Shown piece by piece: positions 33,838-41,947 of a stretch of DNA of 64,000 nucleotides. Numbering within the stretch: position 1 is the stretch's first letter; each line of letters opens with the position of its first letter. Location of the stretch: positions 1 to 64,000 of the forward strand of contig JABLXL010000011.1 of NCBI GenBank assembly GCA_013178005.1, given 5' to 3'. Both the position numbers and the translations under genes were made by a program. The notes below the pieces were generated by a model. It saw only the letters and a program-made list of their open reading frames with translations, was not told the origin of the DNA and searched no databases. Source of the DNA: Actinomycetota bacterium (GTDB lineage Bacteria > Actinomycetota > Geothermincolia > Geothermincolales > RBG-13-55-18).

Positions 33838-35682
33838 TCAGAAGCCGTAGAAGGTCCTATATGACGCAGCCTCGATAAGGTAGTCGTCGAGTTGTGGGTC
33901 GCTCTTCCAGAACAGCAAATGCTTCAAGATCCACAACCCGGCCGCGACCCTCTTGAACCTCTCGAACTCCCTCAACCTCTCGAGGTTGGTCCTCAGCCCC
34001 AGGGAACGGCCGTATTCCGTCCTGTATGGCACAGCACCGTTCGTGTTCTGCTTGTCATATATGTAGCGCTTGAAGGGCTCCTCCTTCGGGTACTGGTTGA
34101 AGGGGTCGAAAAGATCCTTCTTTTTCCATCTCCTTGACAGCCTCATCACGTACCACGAGGCGGCCTTCATGGCCGGCGTGGGCTCCCCGATCAGGTCCCT
34201 GTATCTCTGCTGCAGTTTTTCCACCCTGTGCCGGACCACGCCGTTGGGGGCAAACCGGTATATGACCGGGGTGATGACCATGGTAAGGGACGCCTGCTGC
34301 CTGAAGAGCTTGGTCTTGTGTTCCCTCATCACCTTGTTATCCGAGTTCATCCAGTACTCGTACCCGTTGAGCAGCACGTCGAACCTGCGCAGGAGAGAGG
34401 GCCCCCATGTCTCGTAGAGCAGCTTGTAGCCGTATTCCGTGAGGTTGAGCGTCTCGTGGGTTTCGAGATAAGTGTTCACCTGGGCGTTGCTCCAGAAATG
34501 GACGTCATCCCAGGGGACGTTGCGCACCCTCCCTTCCTCCTTGAGCTTGTCGTAAAGGACCGTCCCCGGGAAGGGAGACATGCGCGTGAGCTGCTCGAAG
34601 GTGGGGTAGCATGCCACGAAATAGTTCAGGTCCTCGAGCATGTTCTGATGGGTGTGAAAATCCCAGCCGCATATCCACGCGCCCACCGTGCGTATGCCGC
34701 GTTTGTGAAGTTGGTCGAAAACCTCGCGCGCGTCCACCCTGTCGCGCTTGTCGTATCCGTGTTCGCCGGCGAATTTCGATTCCACCCCGATGAATATCGA
34801 GCCGATGCCGATCTCGGAGATGTAATCCCACCCGTACTTATCCGCGAAGTCGGCGATGTTGTCGACGGAGCCGAACGCGAACCAGTCAAGGCGCTCGATT
34901 ATGTCGGGGTGTGACAGCCAGTAATCGCGTATCTTGTGGAGGTAATCGTGCTGGCGGAAGTGGTCCTCTTCTATCACGAATATGTTCTTTACCCGCGGGA
35001 AGTTCTCATAGTAAGCGCGCACGTGTTCCACGAACGAATCCGGCGACAGCATCTCGATGCGCTTGCCGTTGAACATCGCCGTGGTCGAGCAGAAGTCGCA
35101 TCCGCCCGGGCATCCCAGCCCCGATACGAAGAACCCGATATTCCCTCCCGCGTACTTGCTGATGCAGATAGGCCCGCCTCCGCACTTGGGCATCAGTTTC
35201 TGCTCTATGGGGCGATCGAGGTCATCCTCCCCCAGGAACTCCCGCAGCCACCTGACCCCCTCGCCCAATACCACGTGGTCCACGTTCCTTAGCGTCGGGT
35301 CCTCACCGTATCTGGCCGCATAAGCCTGTGCGGCATAGCTCCCCAGCAGGATGGTGGTTTGCGGCGACTTCTCCTTGATGTATTCGCACATCTTCATGAC
35401 GCTGTCCATGTGCACGGGAAAGGCGCTTATGCCGACGATGGCATATTGTTTGTCTACTTCCTTTGTAAAGTCCTTCCATCTGGGATACTCCAGAAGGATG
35501 CATTTTTTCCTTATGTTCTGCGCCAGGATGTGGTTCGCGTAGCAATGCGTGTGCGAGATCAGCGTGAACATGTCGTCCCCATGCGTGAATCGTTGGCCCA
35601 TGGCATCCGTCAGCGAATCGTTCGGCGGTAAAGTCGGGTACGGGTACGTCGGAGTGGTAAGCAGGATGGTGTCTTCGATCAT
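33838..35682 (-). CDS. B12-binding-like/radical SAM protein
   Basis: A 614-residue protein. Residues 30-160 resemble a cobalamin-binding Rossmann domain (YAIVGISAFPVHMDSVMKM, ILLGSYAAQAY, VDHVVLGEG), but the DxHxxG motif for base-off B12 is not visible. The radical SAM core follows with the [4Fe-4S] motif CPGGCDFC (Cys191, 195, 198), FVIEEDH and IFIGVES. The C-terminal 170 residues are basic and unassigned. Such proteins modify lipids, nucleotides or antibiotics by methyl transfer, C-C bond formation or rearrangement. ATG 35682 follows AAAGGGGG. It is a lone gene, so context does not point to a substrate. Confidence 0.82.
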   Translation of the reverse strand: MIEDTILLTTPTYPYPTLPPNDSLTDAMGQRFTHGDDMFTLISHTHCYANHILAQNIRKKCILLEYPRWKDFTKEVDKQYAIVGISAFPVHMDSVMKMCEYIKEKSPQTTILLGSYAAQAYAARYGEDPTLRNVDHVVLGEGVRWLREFLGEDDLDRPIEQKLMPKCGGGPICISKYAGGNIGFFVSGLGCPGGCDFCSTTAMFNGKRIEMLSPDSFVEHVRAYYENFPRVKNIFVIEEDHFRQHDYLHKIRDYWLSHPDIIERLDWFAFGSVDNIADFADKYGWDYISEIGIGSIFIGVESKFAGEHGYDKRDRVDAREVFDQLHKRGIRTVGAWICGWDFHTHQNMLEDLNYFVACYPTFEQLTRMSPFPGTVLYDKLKEEGRVRNVPWDDVHFWSNAQVNTYLETHETLNLTEYGYKLLYETWGPSLLRRFDVLLNGYEYWMNSDNKVMREHKTKLFRQQASLTMVITPVIYRFAPNGVVRHRVEKLQQRYRDLIGEPTPAMKAASWYVMRLSRRWKKKDLFDPFNQYPKEEPFKRYIYDKQNTNGAVPYRTEYGRSLGLRTNLERLREFERFKRVAAGLWILKHLLFWKSDPQLDDYLIEAASYRTFYGF

Positions 35683-36136
35683 GGCGGTTCCCCCTTTTCT
35701 GATGTGCCCCATATAGGATTTTAGCCCCTAGCATCCTCGCCATATACGCAACCATAAGCTCTTGTACGTGGCTAGGCTGCTCTCATGTGGATATATTACT
35801 ACAGGGTATAGTCAACTTAAAGCCTGAAATACAGGTTTTTTCCGGGGAGTTTGGGTGATCGTTTTGTCCCGCGTTCATCCGTAAAGGCGATCCAGGATAT
35901 CCACGCCATGGCAACAACCCCCTTTTTGCCTCATGGATTCCGGCGGTTGCCCGCGCGTTCCCTTGGTGCTTGGAGAACCACGCGCAAAGGCAGGCCGGCC
36001 GCCGGCCCTTTAGCATCCTTACGCCAATAATATACATCCCGCAAGTGACATCCTGGCAGCCTATTCCAGCTATTACCTTTAATTGTCACCGGGGGGTGCT
36101 ATAAAGAATCCGTGATCTTCAGAAGGGGTGATGAAC
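35683..36136. other. Divergent intergenic region
   Basis: This 450-bp region separates the radical SAM gene from the plus-strand ARPP-1 gene. TTGACT on the minus strand near 35810 is followed by AT-rich TATATC-like sequence, a possible but poorly spaced promoter. A TATAAA at about 36101 could be the -10 of the plus-strand gene, with GGGG ribosome-binding sequence at 36125. No small gene is supported. Confidence 0.35.
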
Positions 36137-37120
36137 ATGGAAAAGGCAGTGCTCGACTACGTGACGACCCTGGAGCTGGGAGAGCTCCAGACCTATGAGA
36201 ACATGGCGGTGGCGCCGCTCTTCTCGCCGGTGAAGGGAGGCCCCTCCTACGTGACCATGAAGGAGGCGCTGGAGGCCGGGGTCCTCCTGGTGACCGAGGT
36301 CGGCGAGGGGGGATCCGTGCCCGAGCTCAAGGTGAGGAACTTGGGGGACAAGCCCGTGCTGCTCCTGGACGGAGAGGAGGTGTCCGGCGCCAAGCAGAAC
36401 CGGGTGCTCAACACCACCATCCTCATCGCGGCCCAGGCCGAGGTGATCATCCCAGTGAGCTGCACCGAGGCGGGAAGGTGGCACTACACCTCCAGGGAGT
36501 TCTCGGCCTCCGGCAACATCATGGCCTCAACCGCACGGCGGGAAAAGGCGTACTCGGTCACCCGCAACCTTGAACACTACCAGGCGTTCCATTCGGATCA
36601 GGGGCGCGTCTGGGAGACCATCGACGAGATGGCGGGGGCCGCCGCCGTTTTCTCTCCCACCCGGGCCATGAGCGACGTGTTCGAGAGCAAGGCCGCGGAC
36701 CTGGAGGACTACCTGAAGGCCTTCGCCTGCCTGCCCGAGCAGAGGGGCATGCTGGTGATGGTGAACGGCGAGGTGGTGGGCCTGGACATGCTCTCCCTCG
36801 CCCCCGCCTACGAAATCCTCCACCCCAAGCTGCTCAAGAGCTACGCCATGGAGGCCCTTCTCGACAGGAAAGCGAAGGCGCCCAAGGCCGGCCGCAAGAA
36901 GGCCGAGGCCTTCATCGCCGCCACAGCGGAGTGTGAGGAGAAGAAATACAACTCGGTGGGCATGGGCTGGGACTACCGCTTCGAGGGCAAGAACCTGGTG
37001 GGCTCCGCCCTCGTTTACCGGAAGAAAGTGGTGCACATGGCTTTCTTCAAGATGGACGAAACTGAGAGGGCGGGAAGGATGGCGGACTTCCGGACGAGGA
37101 GAGGCCATAGGATCTACTGA
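36137..37120 (+). CDS. ARPP-1 domain protein (DUF6569-like)
   Basis: A 327-residue protein matching the ARPP-1 family (associated with ADP-ribosylglycohydrolase and rhodanese-phosphatase genes). Recognisable pieces are LGELQTYENMAVAPLF, LLLDGEEVSGAKQNRVLNTT, IIPVSCTEAGRWHY and HMAFFKMDE near the end. Its biochemical activity is not known; family members are linked by genomic context to ADP-ribose processing, and an ADP-ribosylglycohydrolase gene lies 4 kb upstream. ATG 36137 is preferred to GTG 36128 and ATG 36131, which lie on the AAGGGG ribosome-binding site. It is a single-gene unit. Confidence 0.78.
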   Translation: MEKAVLDYVTTLELGELQTYENMAVAPLFSPVKGGPSYVTMKEALEAGVLLVTEVGEGGSVPELKVRNLGDKPVLLLDGEEVSGAKQNRVLNTTILIAAQAEVIIPVSCTEAGRWHYTSREFSASGNIMASTARREKAYSVTRNLEHYQAFHSDQGRVWETIDEMAGAAAVFSPTRAMSDVFESKAADLEDYLKAFACLPEQRGMLVMVNGEVVGLDMLSLAPAYEILHPKLLKSYAMEALLDRKAKAPKAGRKKAEAFIAATAECEEKKYNSVGMGWDYRFEGKNLVGSALVYRKKVVHMAFFKMDETERAGRMADFRTRRGHRIY

Positions 37121-37282
37121 TCGGAGGCAGAGGAATGAGCAGGATAGTCTTCATATCATGCGTCATGAGTCGCAACACTTATCTTTCGTTTCCACCAACT
37201 CGCCGTTATCATCAATCAGAAATATTGCACCGCCCATTGCTTATTCCCCCAACATTTAAACAAGTTACACCATGTTGTAACC

Positions 37283-38368
37283 CTACTTAGGGAAAGCCTT
37301 GTAAGTTTGCTTCAGAAAATCGATGAAGGCCTCGCTCTGGATGTCGAAATCTTCCTTGAGGCGTAGGATGATTCTCTCGGTTGCCTCGGTACGCTTCCCT
37401 ATGTTTACAGAACTCGGCAGACCCATCTTGTCAGCTATTGTGCCTTCCTCATCGAACTCCTCTATTTGCAGGGTTTCAGCAATCTTGGACTTATCGAATT
37501 TGCCGAGGGCAACCAGGATGAGCAAAACAAGTGAATTGGGCCTTGTTTCTACCCTAATCCAGTTATAGTTATTCAGCCTGTATGCAACATAGCCTTTCTG
37601 GCCCCACCTGGGGCCATCAACCTCGAAGTTATCACGTATGATGTCATCCAGGACTTCAAACATTTTTCTGGTCTGGGGGCTGCACCTTTTCTCCAGATGC
37701 CATTCTCTTCCGTTCACAACCCAAGGCTGCATGCCACCGCCACCCGCGGGCTTGCCTGTGGAAGTGAACCTGCTTACGGGAAGGGGGATTATCACCTGCG
37801 GCTGCATCAGGAGATTCTCACCTTCTTTGAACACCTCAACCTCTATGACTTTAATATCCACAGTGTGGTCTCTTAGCCAGAGTGCAACGCTTCCGAGCTT
37901 CTCCTTTACCTCGGAGCCGACGATGATAATACGCTGGTCTATATTTAGGTCAGGCGGCTCATCGAGTCCTGCCTCGGCGCAGAATGTCTCGTATACCTCG
38001 TTGAAATTGAAATCCGTATCGCCCACTTTACCAAAATAGTTGCGTGCCTGGTTCTCGAAATCTTCGTACCTCCACTTCGAGATGTAGCTCGCATAACGCA
38101 GCGCTTGCATATCCACGGGATCCTTGAGCTTTCCCCGTTTCAACTCTATAACAACGGCATTCCCCTGGGGATCAACCGCCAGCAGGTCGAGGCGGTCTTT
38201 CACCTCGGGTATCATCACCTGGCGCCCGATTATCAGCAGAGGCTCACCAAGGATCATGGGCTCCTTCTCGATCCATTGCTCGAGGTCTTCCTCCAGCAAC
38301 TTCTCCTGCTGGGGCTTGGTCTGAGGGAGTTCCTTGGGACCTTCTTCATTAATTATCCAGATTGCCAT
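37283..38368 (-). CDS. NucS-like PD-(D/E)XK endonuclease
   Basis: A 361-residue nuclease. The catalytic core follows the NucS/DUF91 pattern: Asp61 in DRLDLLAV, Glu75-Leu-Lys77 in VVIELKRG, and Gln88 in QALRYAS. The C-terminal part (215-361) holds a DUF5655-like region (SLVLLILVALGKFD). Unlike NucS mismatch nucleases it is in a two-gene operon with an Mrr-like nuclease (2-bp gap) inside a defence island, so it is more likely part of a restriction system cutting modified or unmodified foreign DNA. The base composition is lower in GC than that of the metabolic genes. Confidence 0.78.
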   Translation of the reverse strand: MAIWIINEEGPKELPQTKPQQEKLLEEDLEQWIEKEPMILGEPLLIIGRQVMIPEVKDRLDLLAVDPQGNAVVIELKRGKLKDPVDMQALRYASYISKWRYEDFENQARNYFGKVGDTDFNFNEVYETFCAEAGLDEPPDLNIDQRIIIVGSEVKEKLGSVALWLRDHTVDIKVIEVEVFKEGENLLMQPQVIIPLPVSRFTSTGKPAGGGGMQPWVVNGREWHLEKRCSPQTRKMFEVLDDIIRDNFEVDGPRWGQKGYVAYRLNNYNWIRVETRPNSLVLLILVALGKFDKSKIAETLQIEEFDEEGTIADKMGLPSSVNIGKRTEATERIILRLKEDFDIQSEAFIDFLKQTYKAFPK

Positions 38369-38370
38369 CT

Positions 38371-39624
38371 CTAATCACCTTCCTCTTTCGCTAACGAATA
38401 GCGATTGCCGTCCTTTCGCACAAGCCCCGTGCTCAGGAGCCACTGCATACGGTACTGCACCTGGGCCTTGGTTTCCCAATCTACCTTAAGAGTTTCCTTG
38501 AGGAACTCGCATATCTCGTCTTCATCCATGTCGCCATCAACCAAGCGCCCTAAAAGTTCCTTGATTCCGGTGATTCTTTCCTTCAGCTGATTCCCAAGCA
38601 CCTTACTCTCGTCTCCCTCTACGGCTCTCCTTCCCGCCTCCGTAACCTTGAAAGCCTGGCCATCGTAATCGACAACCCCGAGAATCCTTAGCACGCGGAT
38701 GTAGCCATCAAGGGTCTTTTCAGACTTAACCGTGGGGAATTCCTCCATTACCCAGTCTTTCAGGCTCCTCAGTCCCGGCTCGTTCTCCGCGATAAAGCTG
38801 AGCATGGTCTTGGCGGATTCAGCAAACTTGTTGACGCCTCCGGGCAACGGCCATATACCCTGATACATCCGATTTTTCCCATCATCTCCGTCGCCGTCTA
38901 CAACGATACTGGAAAGGTCCAGCTCAAGATATTGCATGTTTCGCTTGGAGATACCGATTCCGTTTTCCACCAGCAGGTCTATGAGTTTCTCCCCGTCGAT
39001 AAGGCTGATCGGGGTCTTGCCTTCGGCATAGGCTTCGGAAACGGCATCTTTAGTGAAACCTGAGGTAGTGATGATGAGACCCCTTTGATCTGCAAGCAGG
39101 CCTCCCCTCAATTCCCTCACCGTCCTGCCCGTGATCTTGTTTTTCCATCTCTTCACCTGCACCGCGGTTTTTACGTTGGTAACCCCGCCTACCGTAAGCT
39201 CTGCCTCCACATCTATGCCACCGTCACCAGAGTACCTTGTCACCTTCACGTCCTCGAAGCCGATTTCCACGAGAAGTCGACCGATCAGATTTTCAAATGC
39301 ACGAGGATCAAGTTCCATCAGCGTTTCTAGCAATTCATCGCGCGTACGCTTATTCCAATCCTCGATCTCTTTCTCCAGGCCAAACCTTGGCTTCTTGGAG
39401 AGGGCAAACCTACCTTGCCCTATCAAACTGATTTCCGGTGTCTTGCCTGCCGCCGCGGTTCTTCTAATATAGGTATAGAGCTGAGCAGCCAGTGTCTGCT
39501 CCGGCGTAAGGCCGCTCGATTCCAGGTACCCTTTTTCCATGGCGGTCCTGGTTATATCCTTATAGTGCATGGGTTTCCCGCCGGACTCCTCCAGTACCTT
39601 TTTAGCCGCTTCAAAGAAAGTCAT
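38371..39624 (-). CDS. Mrr-like restriction endonuclease with HARE-HTH domain
   Basis: A 417-residue nuclease. The N-terminus (1-75) is a HARE-type helix-turn-helix (MTFFEAAKKVLEESGGKPMH, KDITRTAMEKG). The central Mrr_cat domain (105-215) has GDGGIDVEAE (Asp138) and QVKRW (Gln156, Lys158). The C-terminus holds a winged-helix similar to the Mrr N-terminal DNA-binding domain. Mrr-type enzymes cut methylated DNA (type IV restriction). The start ATG 39624 follows GGAGG by seven bases. It is the first gene of an operon with the NucS-like nuclease, suggesting that the two act together. Confidence 0.82.
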   Translation of the reverse strand: MTFFEAAKKVLEESGGKPMHYKDITRTAMEKGYLESSGLTPEQTLAAQLYTYIRRTAAAGKTPEISLIGQGRFALSKKPRFGLEKEIEDWNKRTRDELLETLMELDPRAFENLIGRLLVEIGFEDVKVTRYSGDGGIDVEAELTVGGVTNVKTAVQVKRWKNKITGRTVRELRGGLLADQRGLIITTSGFTKDAVSEAYAEGKTPISLIDGEKLIDLLVENGIGISKRNMQYLELDLSSIVVDGDGDDGKNRMYQGIWPLPGGVNKFAESAKTMLSFIAENEPGLRSLKDWVMEEFPTVKSEKTLDGYIRVLRILGVVDYDGQAFKVTEAGRRAVEGDESKVLGNQLKERITGIKELLGRLVDGDMDEDEICEFLKETLKVDWETKAQVQYRMQWLLSTGLVRKDGNRYSLAKEEGD

Positions 39625-40136
39625 ATTCCACCTCCAGCTGTTCATAAACTTTGAAGATTCATTATTACTTACCAATTCACTTAGCCGACCCCATTTATTC
39701 TCTCATTACTATATTAAATCATCCCATGCTGCCCTCTATCTAATGCCTCCATACAGTTGTCCAATTAGCACCTACTTTGCCCTGTTCCCCCCTCCCGTGG
39801 TAACTGCAGGATAACCTGTAAGTGCAATGCACGATATTGAAAACACTGGTCAGGTATTGGTCTTAAGGGGGACGGATTTACAGTCCGGAAAACACGGTTG
39901 TTCTCGGTTTTCTACTGCGGTTCTCGGCGTCTCTGAATTGCGCTTTACCTGCCCTTTTTCAAGAAACGAGTTATTCTCGGTTGCCCTCGGTTTTCATCGC
40001 TTGCGCTCAGCCATATTGACCATTTGTTGATCGAAAGCACCACTGATTAACTCAAGACGTTGCTCCTGGAGATTCCTATTATTTCTATGAGTCAATTGAT
40101 AATCGCCTCACACTCCAATCACTATCGAGCTCCTCT
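39625..40136. other. AT-rich intergenic stretch in the defence island
   Basis: No gene is supported. The stretch is visibly more AT-rich than the rest of the window and contains TTCTCGGTTTTC-type short repeats around 39900-40000. It probably marks a junction between separately acquired defence genes. Confidence 0.4.
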
Positions 40137-41912
40137 TTATTGCTTCTTGCTCGAAGCAATTTCTTCGTAAATCTTTCTTACGTCCTCCGCAATCCTTCTC
40201 CTGTTGATTTGCCTTATCAGTTGAGCTTCCGTAATGTCCACGCCATACTCGTCATGAACAAGTTGTCTGAAATCTTTCAGCGTTTCCTTCCCTGGGAAAT
40301 ATTTCACAATGTTTCTTTCTTTTCTCCAATCAATCTTGTCAAACCACTCATCGACGTCCATCTCAACTCTTCTATCATCAAGGTCATCTGGCCTTTCACA
40401 AATCCGATTTACATTCTTGGCTTGTTCCCTTATATGACGACGAGCATTTTGCTTCTCATTTTCTGCAGCTTTGACGAGTAATGATCGAACATCTCTTTCT
40501 TTTGCTTCAACCCCCTTTTCTCTTAAAGCACTTAGCATATATTTTACGTCCAATATGTAGTTCTCGATTTCGTGTCTCTCTAGGATATGTACATTCATTT
40601 TCTTCCTATTGTAGAACTGCTTAATGTATTCTACGTATTTATCAGGAAGCCCATCTCTGTCTTGAAGGAAATGTATCTCTATTTTCTTGCCGATTACCGA
40701 TTGAACTGTCTCGTAAAGCTGGTAAATAGCCTGGAATTTCGTTACTCCGCTAGCACATCGGTATCTGCTTTTTTCATTCATAAGCCCTGTCCTTAAGGCT
40801 TTGTCGATTTCACGGTGTATATCTTCCTTCTTATCTTCAATAACAAAACAATTAGGCATGATGGCAATACGTGAAAGTGAGGAGAGCGTCAAGACACCCG
40901 CGCTGAAAAGGCCTGATACATATTCATTTTCATCCTTCACTGCACTAATCGTCTTCTTGCTTGAGTCGATGAAATATATGTTTTCTGGAGAGAAACCATC
41001 AATTACTTCTGGCGAGTGCGTAGATAGAAAGACCTGGGCACCAAGATCTTCTGCCATCTGTTGTATTATCATCGCAACTTTTATTTGTAGCTCCGGGTGA
41101 AGATGTGCATCTGGCTCATCGATTAGTATTACCTCAGGTTTGTGCAGATATATATAAGATAGCAACTGTATTATTTGCTGCATTCCTGATCCAGCGGAAA
41201 CTAAATCGTGTTCCACCCCATTTTGCTGATAAAGGACTTGTACATATTCGTCTTTATCAGGATCGAACGATATTCTTACAATTTCGACATCGAGAGTCTC
41301 CTTCAATATCTTATTGATTCTATTTATAGACTGCCTACTGCTCTTCTGTAGATGGTAAAGCGACGAGCGAAACATCTCTGGATATCGCGCTTCCGCAGAC
41401 AATGCTAGTCTACGAGCAGGTGTTACATATGGCTCCTGAACAAGCATTCCAACTAAGGCGGGAATGAAAGCATGCTTTTGCCTAAGAAAGGAATTTATCT
41501 CACTGCTAACCAATCCCGGATTCTTTAAGAGTTCTGCAGATGCGTGAATCTGTCCAAATTGATACTTAAGTTTCAATTCTATTTCGATTCCTATATCAAA
41601 ACTAATTCTCATGACAATTGGACTTTTAGTTTTTTTTCCATCCGTCCATAATTCATCAGGTTTGGGTATATACCCAATTTCTGAAATGGGGATGTATCTT
41701 CTATGAAACTCAATTCTTCCAGCCTTGTCTTCAAAGCTATCCGATGTAATCGACAAGAGTAGCCTTATTGCATGAAGAATGCTTGTCTTGCCACAATTAT
41801 TTGGGCCAACGAGAATGTTAAAACTTCCAAAAGATATTGTGGTGTTACTAAATGCTCTAAAATGTTCAAGGCTTAACGACGATATTCTCATTTTCCCAAC
41901 ATTATTGGTCAC
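40137..41912 (-). CDS. AAA ATPase with DUF4435/TOPRIM-like C-terminus (OLD-like)
   Basis: A 591-residue protein. The ABC/SMC-type ATPase has Walker A GPNNCGKTS (36-44), signature SAGSGMQQ (239-246), Walker B VILIDEPDAHLHP (261-273) and the switch His in STHS (297-300). The C-terminal part shows FVIED (356-360), QDRD (417-420) and EIENYIL (448-454), the pattern of DUF4435, related to TOPRIM nucleases. OLD-like ATPase-nucleases act in anti-phage defence. The gene is markedly AT-rich compared with neighbours, pointing to recent transfer. GTG 41912 follows AAAGGAGG. It ends the minus-strand cluster of defence genes and lies 36 bp after the methylase gene, so it may be co-transcribed with it. Confidence 0.8.
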   Translation of the reverse strand: MTNNVGKMRISSLSLEHFRAFSNTTISFGSFNILVGPNNCGKTSILHAIRLLLSITSDSFEDKAGRIEFHRRYIPISEIGYIPKPDELWTDGKKTKSPIVMRISFDIGIEIELKLKYQFGQIHASAELLKNPGLVSSEINSFLRQKHAFIPALVGMLVQEPYVTPARRLALSAEARYPEMFRSSLYHLQKSSRQSINRINKILKETLDVEIVRISFDPDKDEYVQVLYQQNGVEHDLVSAGSGMQQIIQLLSYIYLHKPEVILIDEPDAHLHPELQIKVAMIIQQMAEDLGAQVFLSTHSPEVIDGFSPENIYFIDSSKKTISAVKDENEYVSGLFSAGVLTLSSLSRIAIMPNCFVIEDKKEDIHREIDKALRTGLMNEKSRYRCASGVTKFQAIYQLYETVQSVIGKKIEIHFLQDRDGLPDKYVEYIKQFYNRKKMNVHILERHEIENYILDVKYMLSALREKGVEAKERDVRSLLVKAAENEKQNARRHIREQAKNVNRICERPDDLDDRRVEMDVDEWFDKIDWRKERNIVKYFPGKETLKDFRQLVHDEYGVDITEAQLIRQINRRRIAEDVRKIYEEIASSKKQ

Positions 41913-41947
41913 TCTTGAAACCTCCTTTCTCTTGAATATTATTGCTG

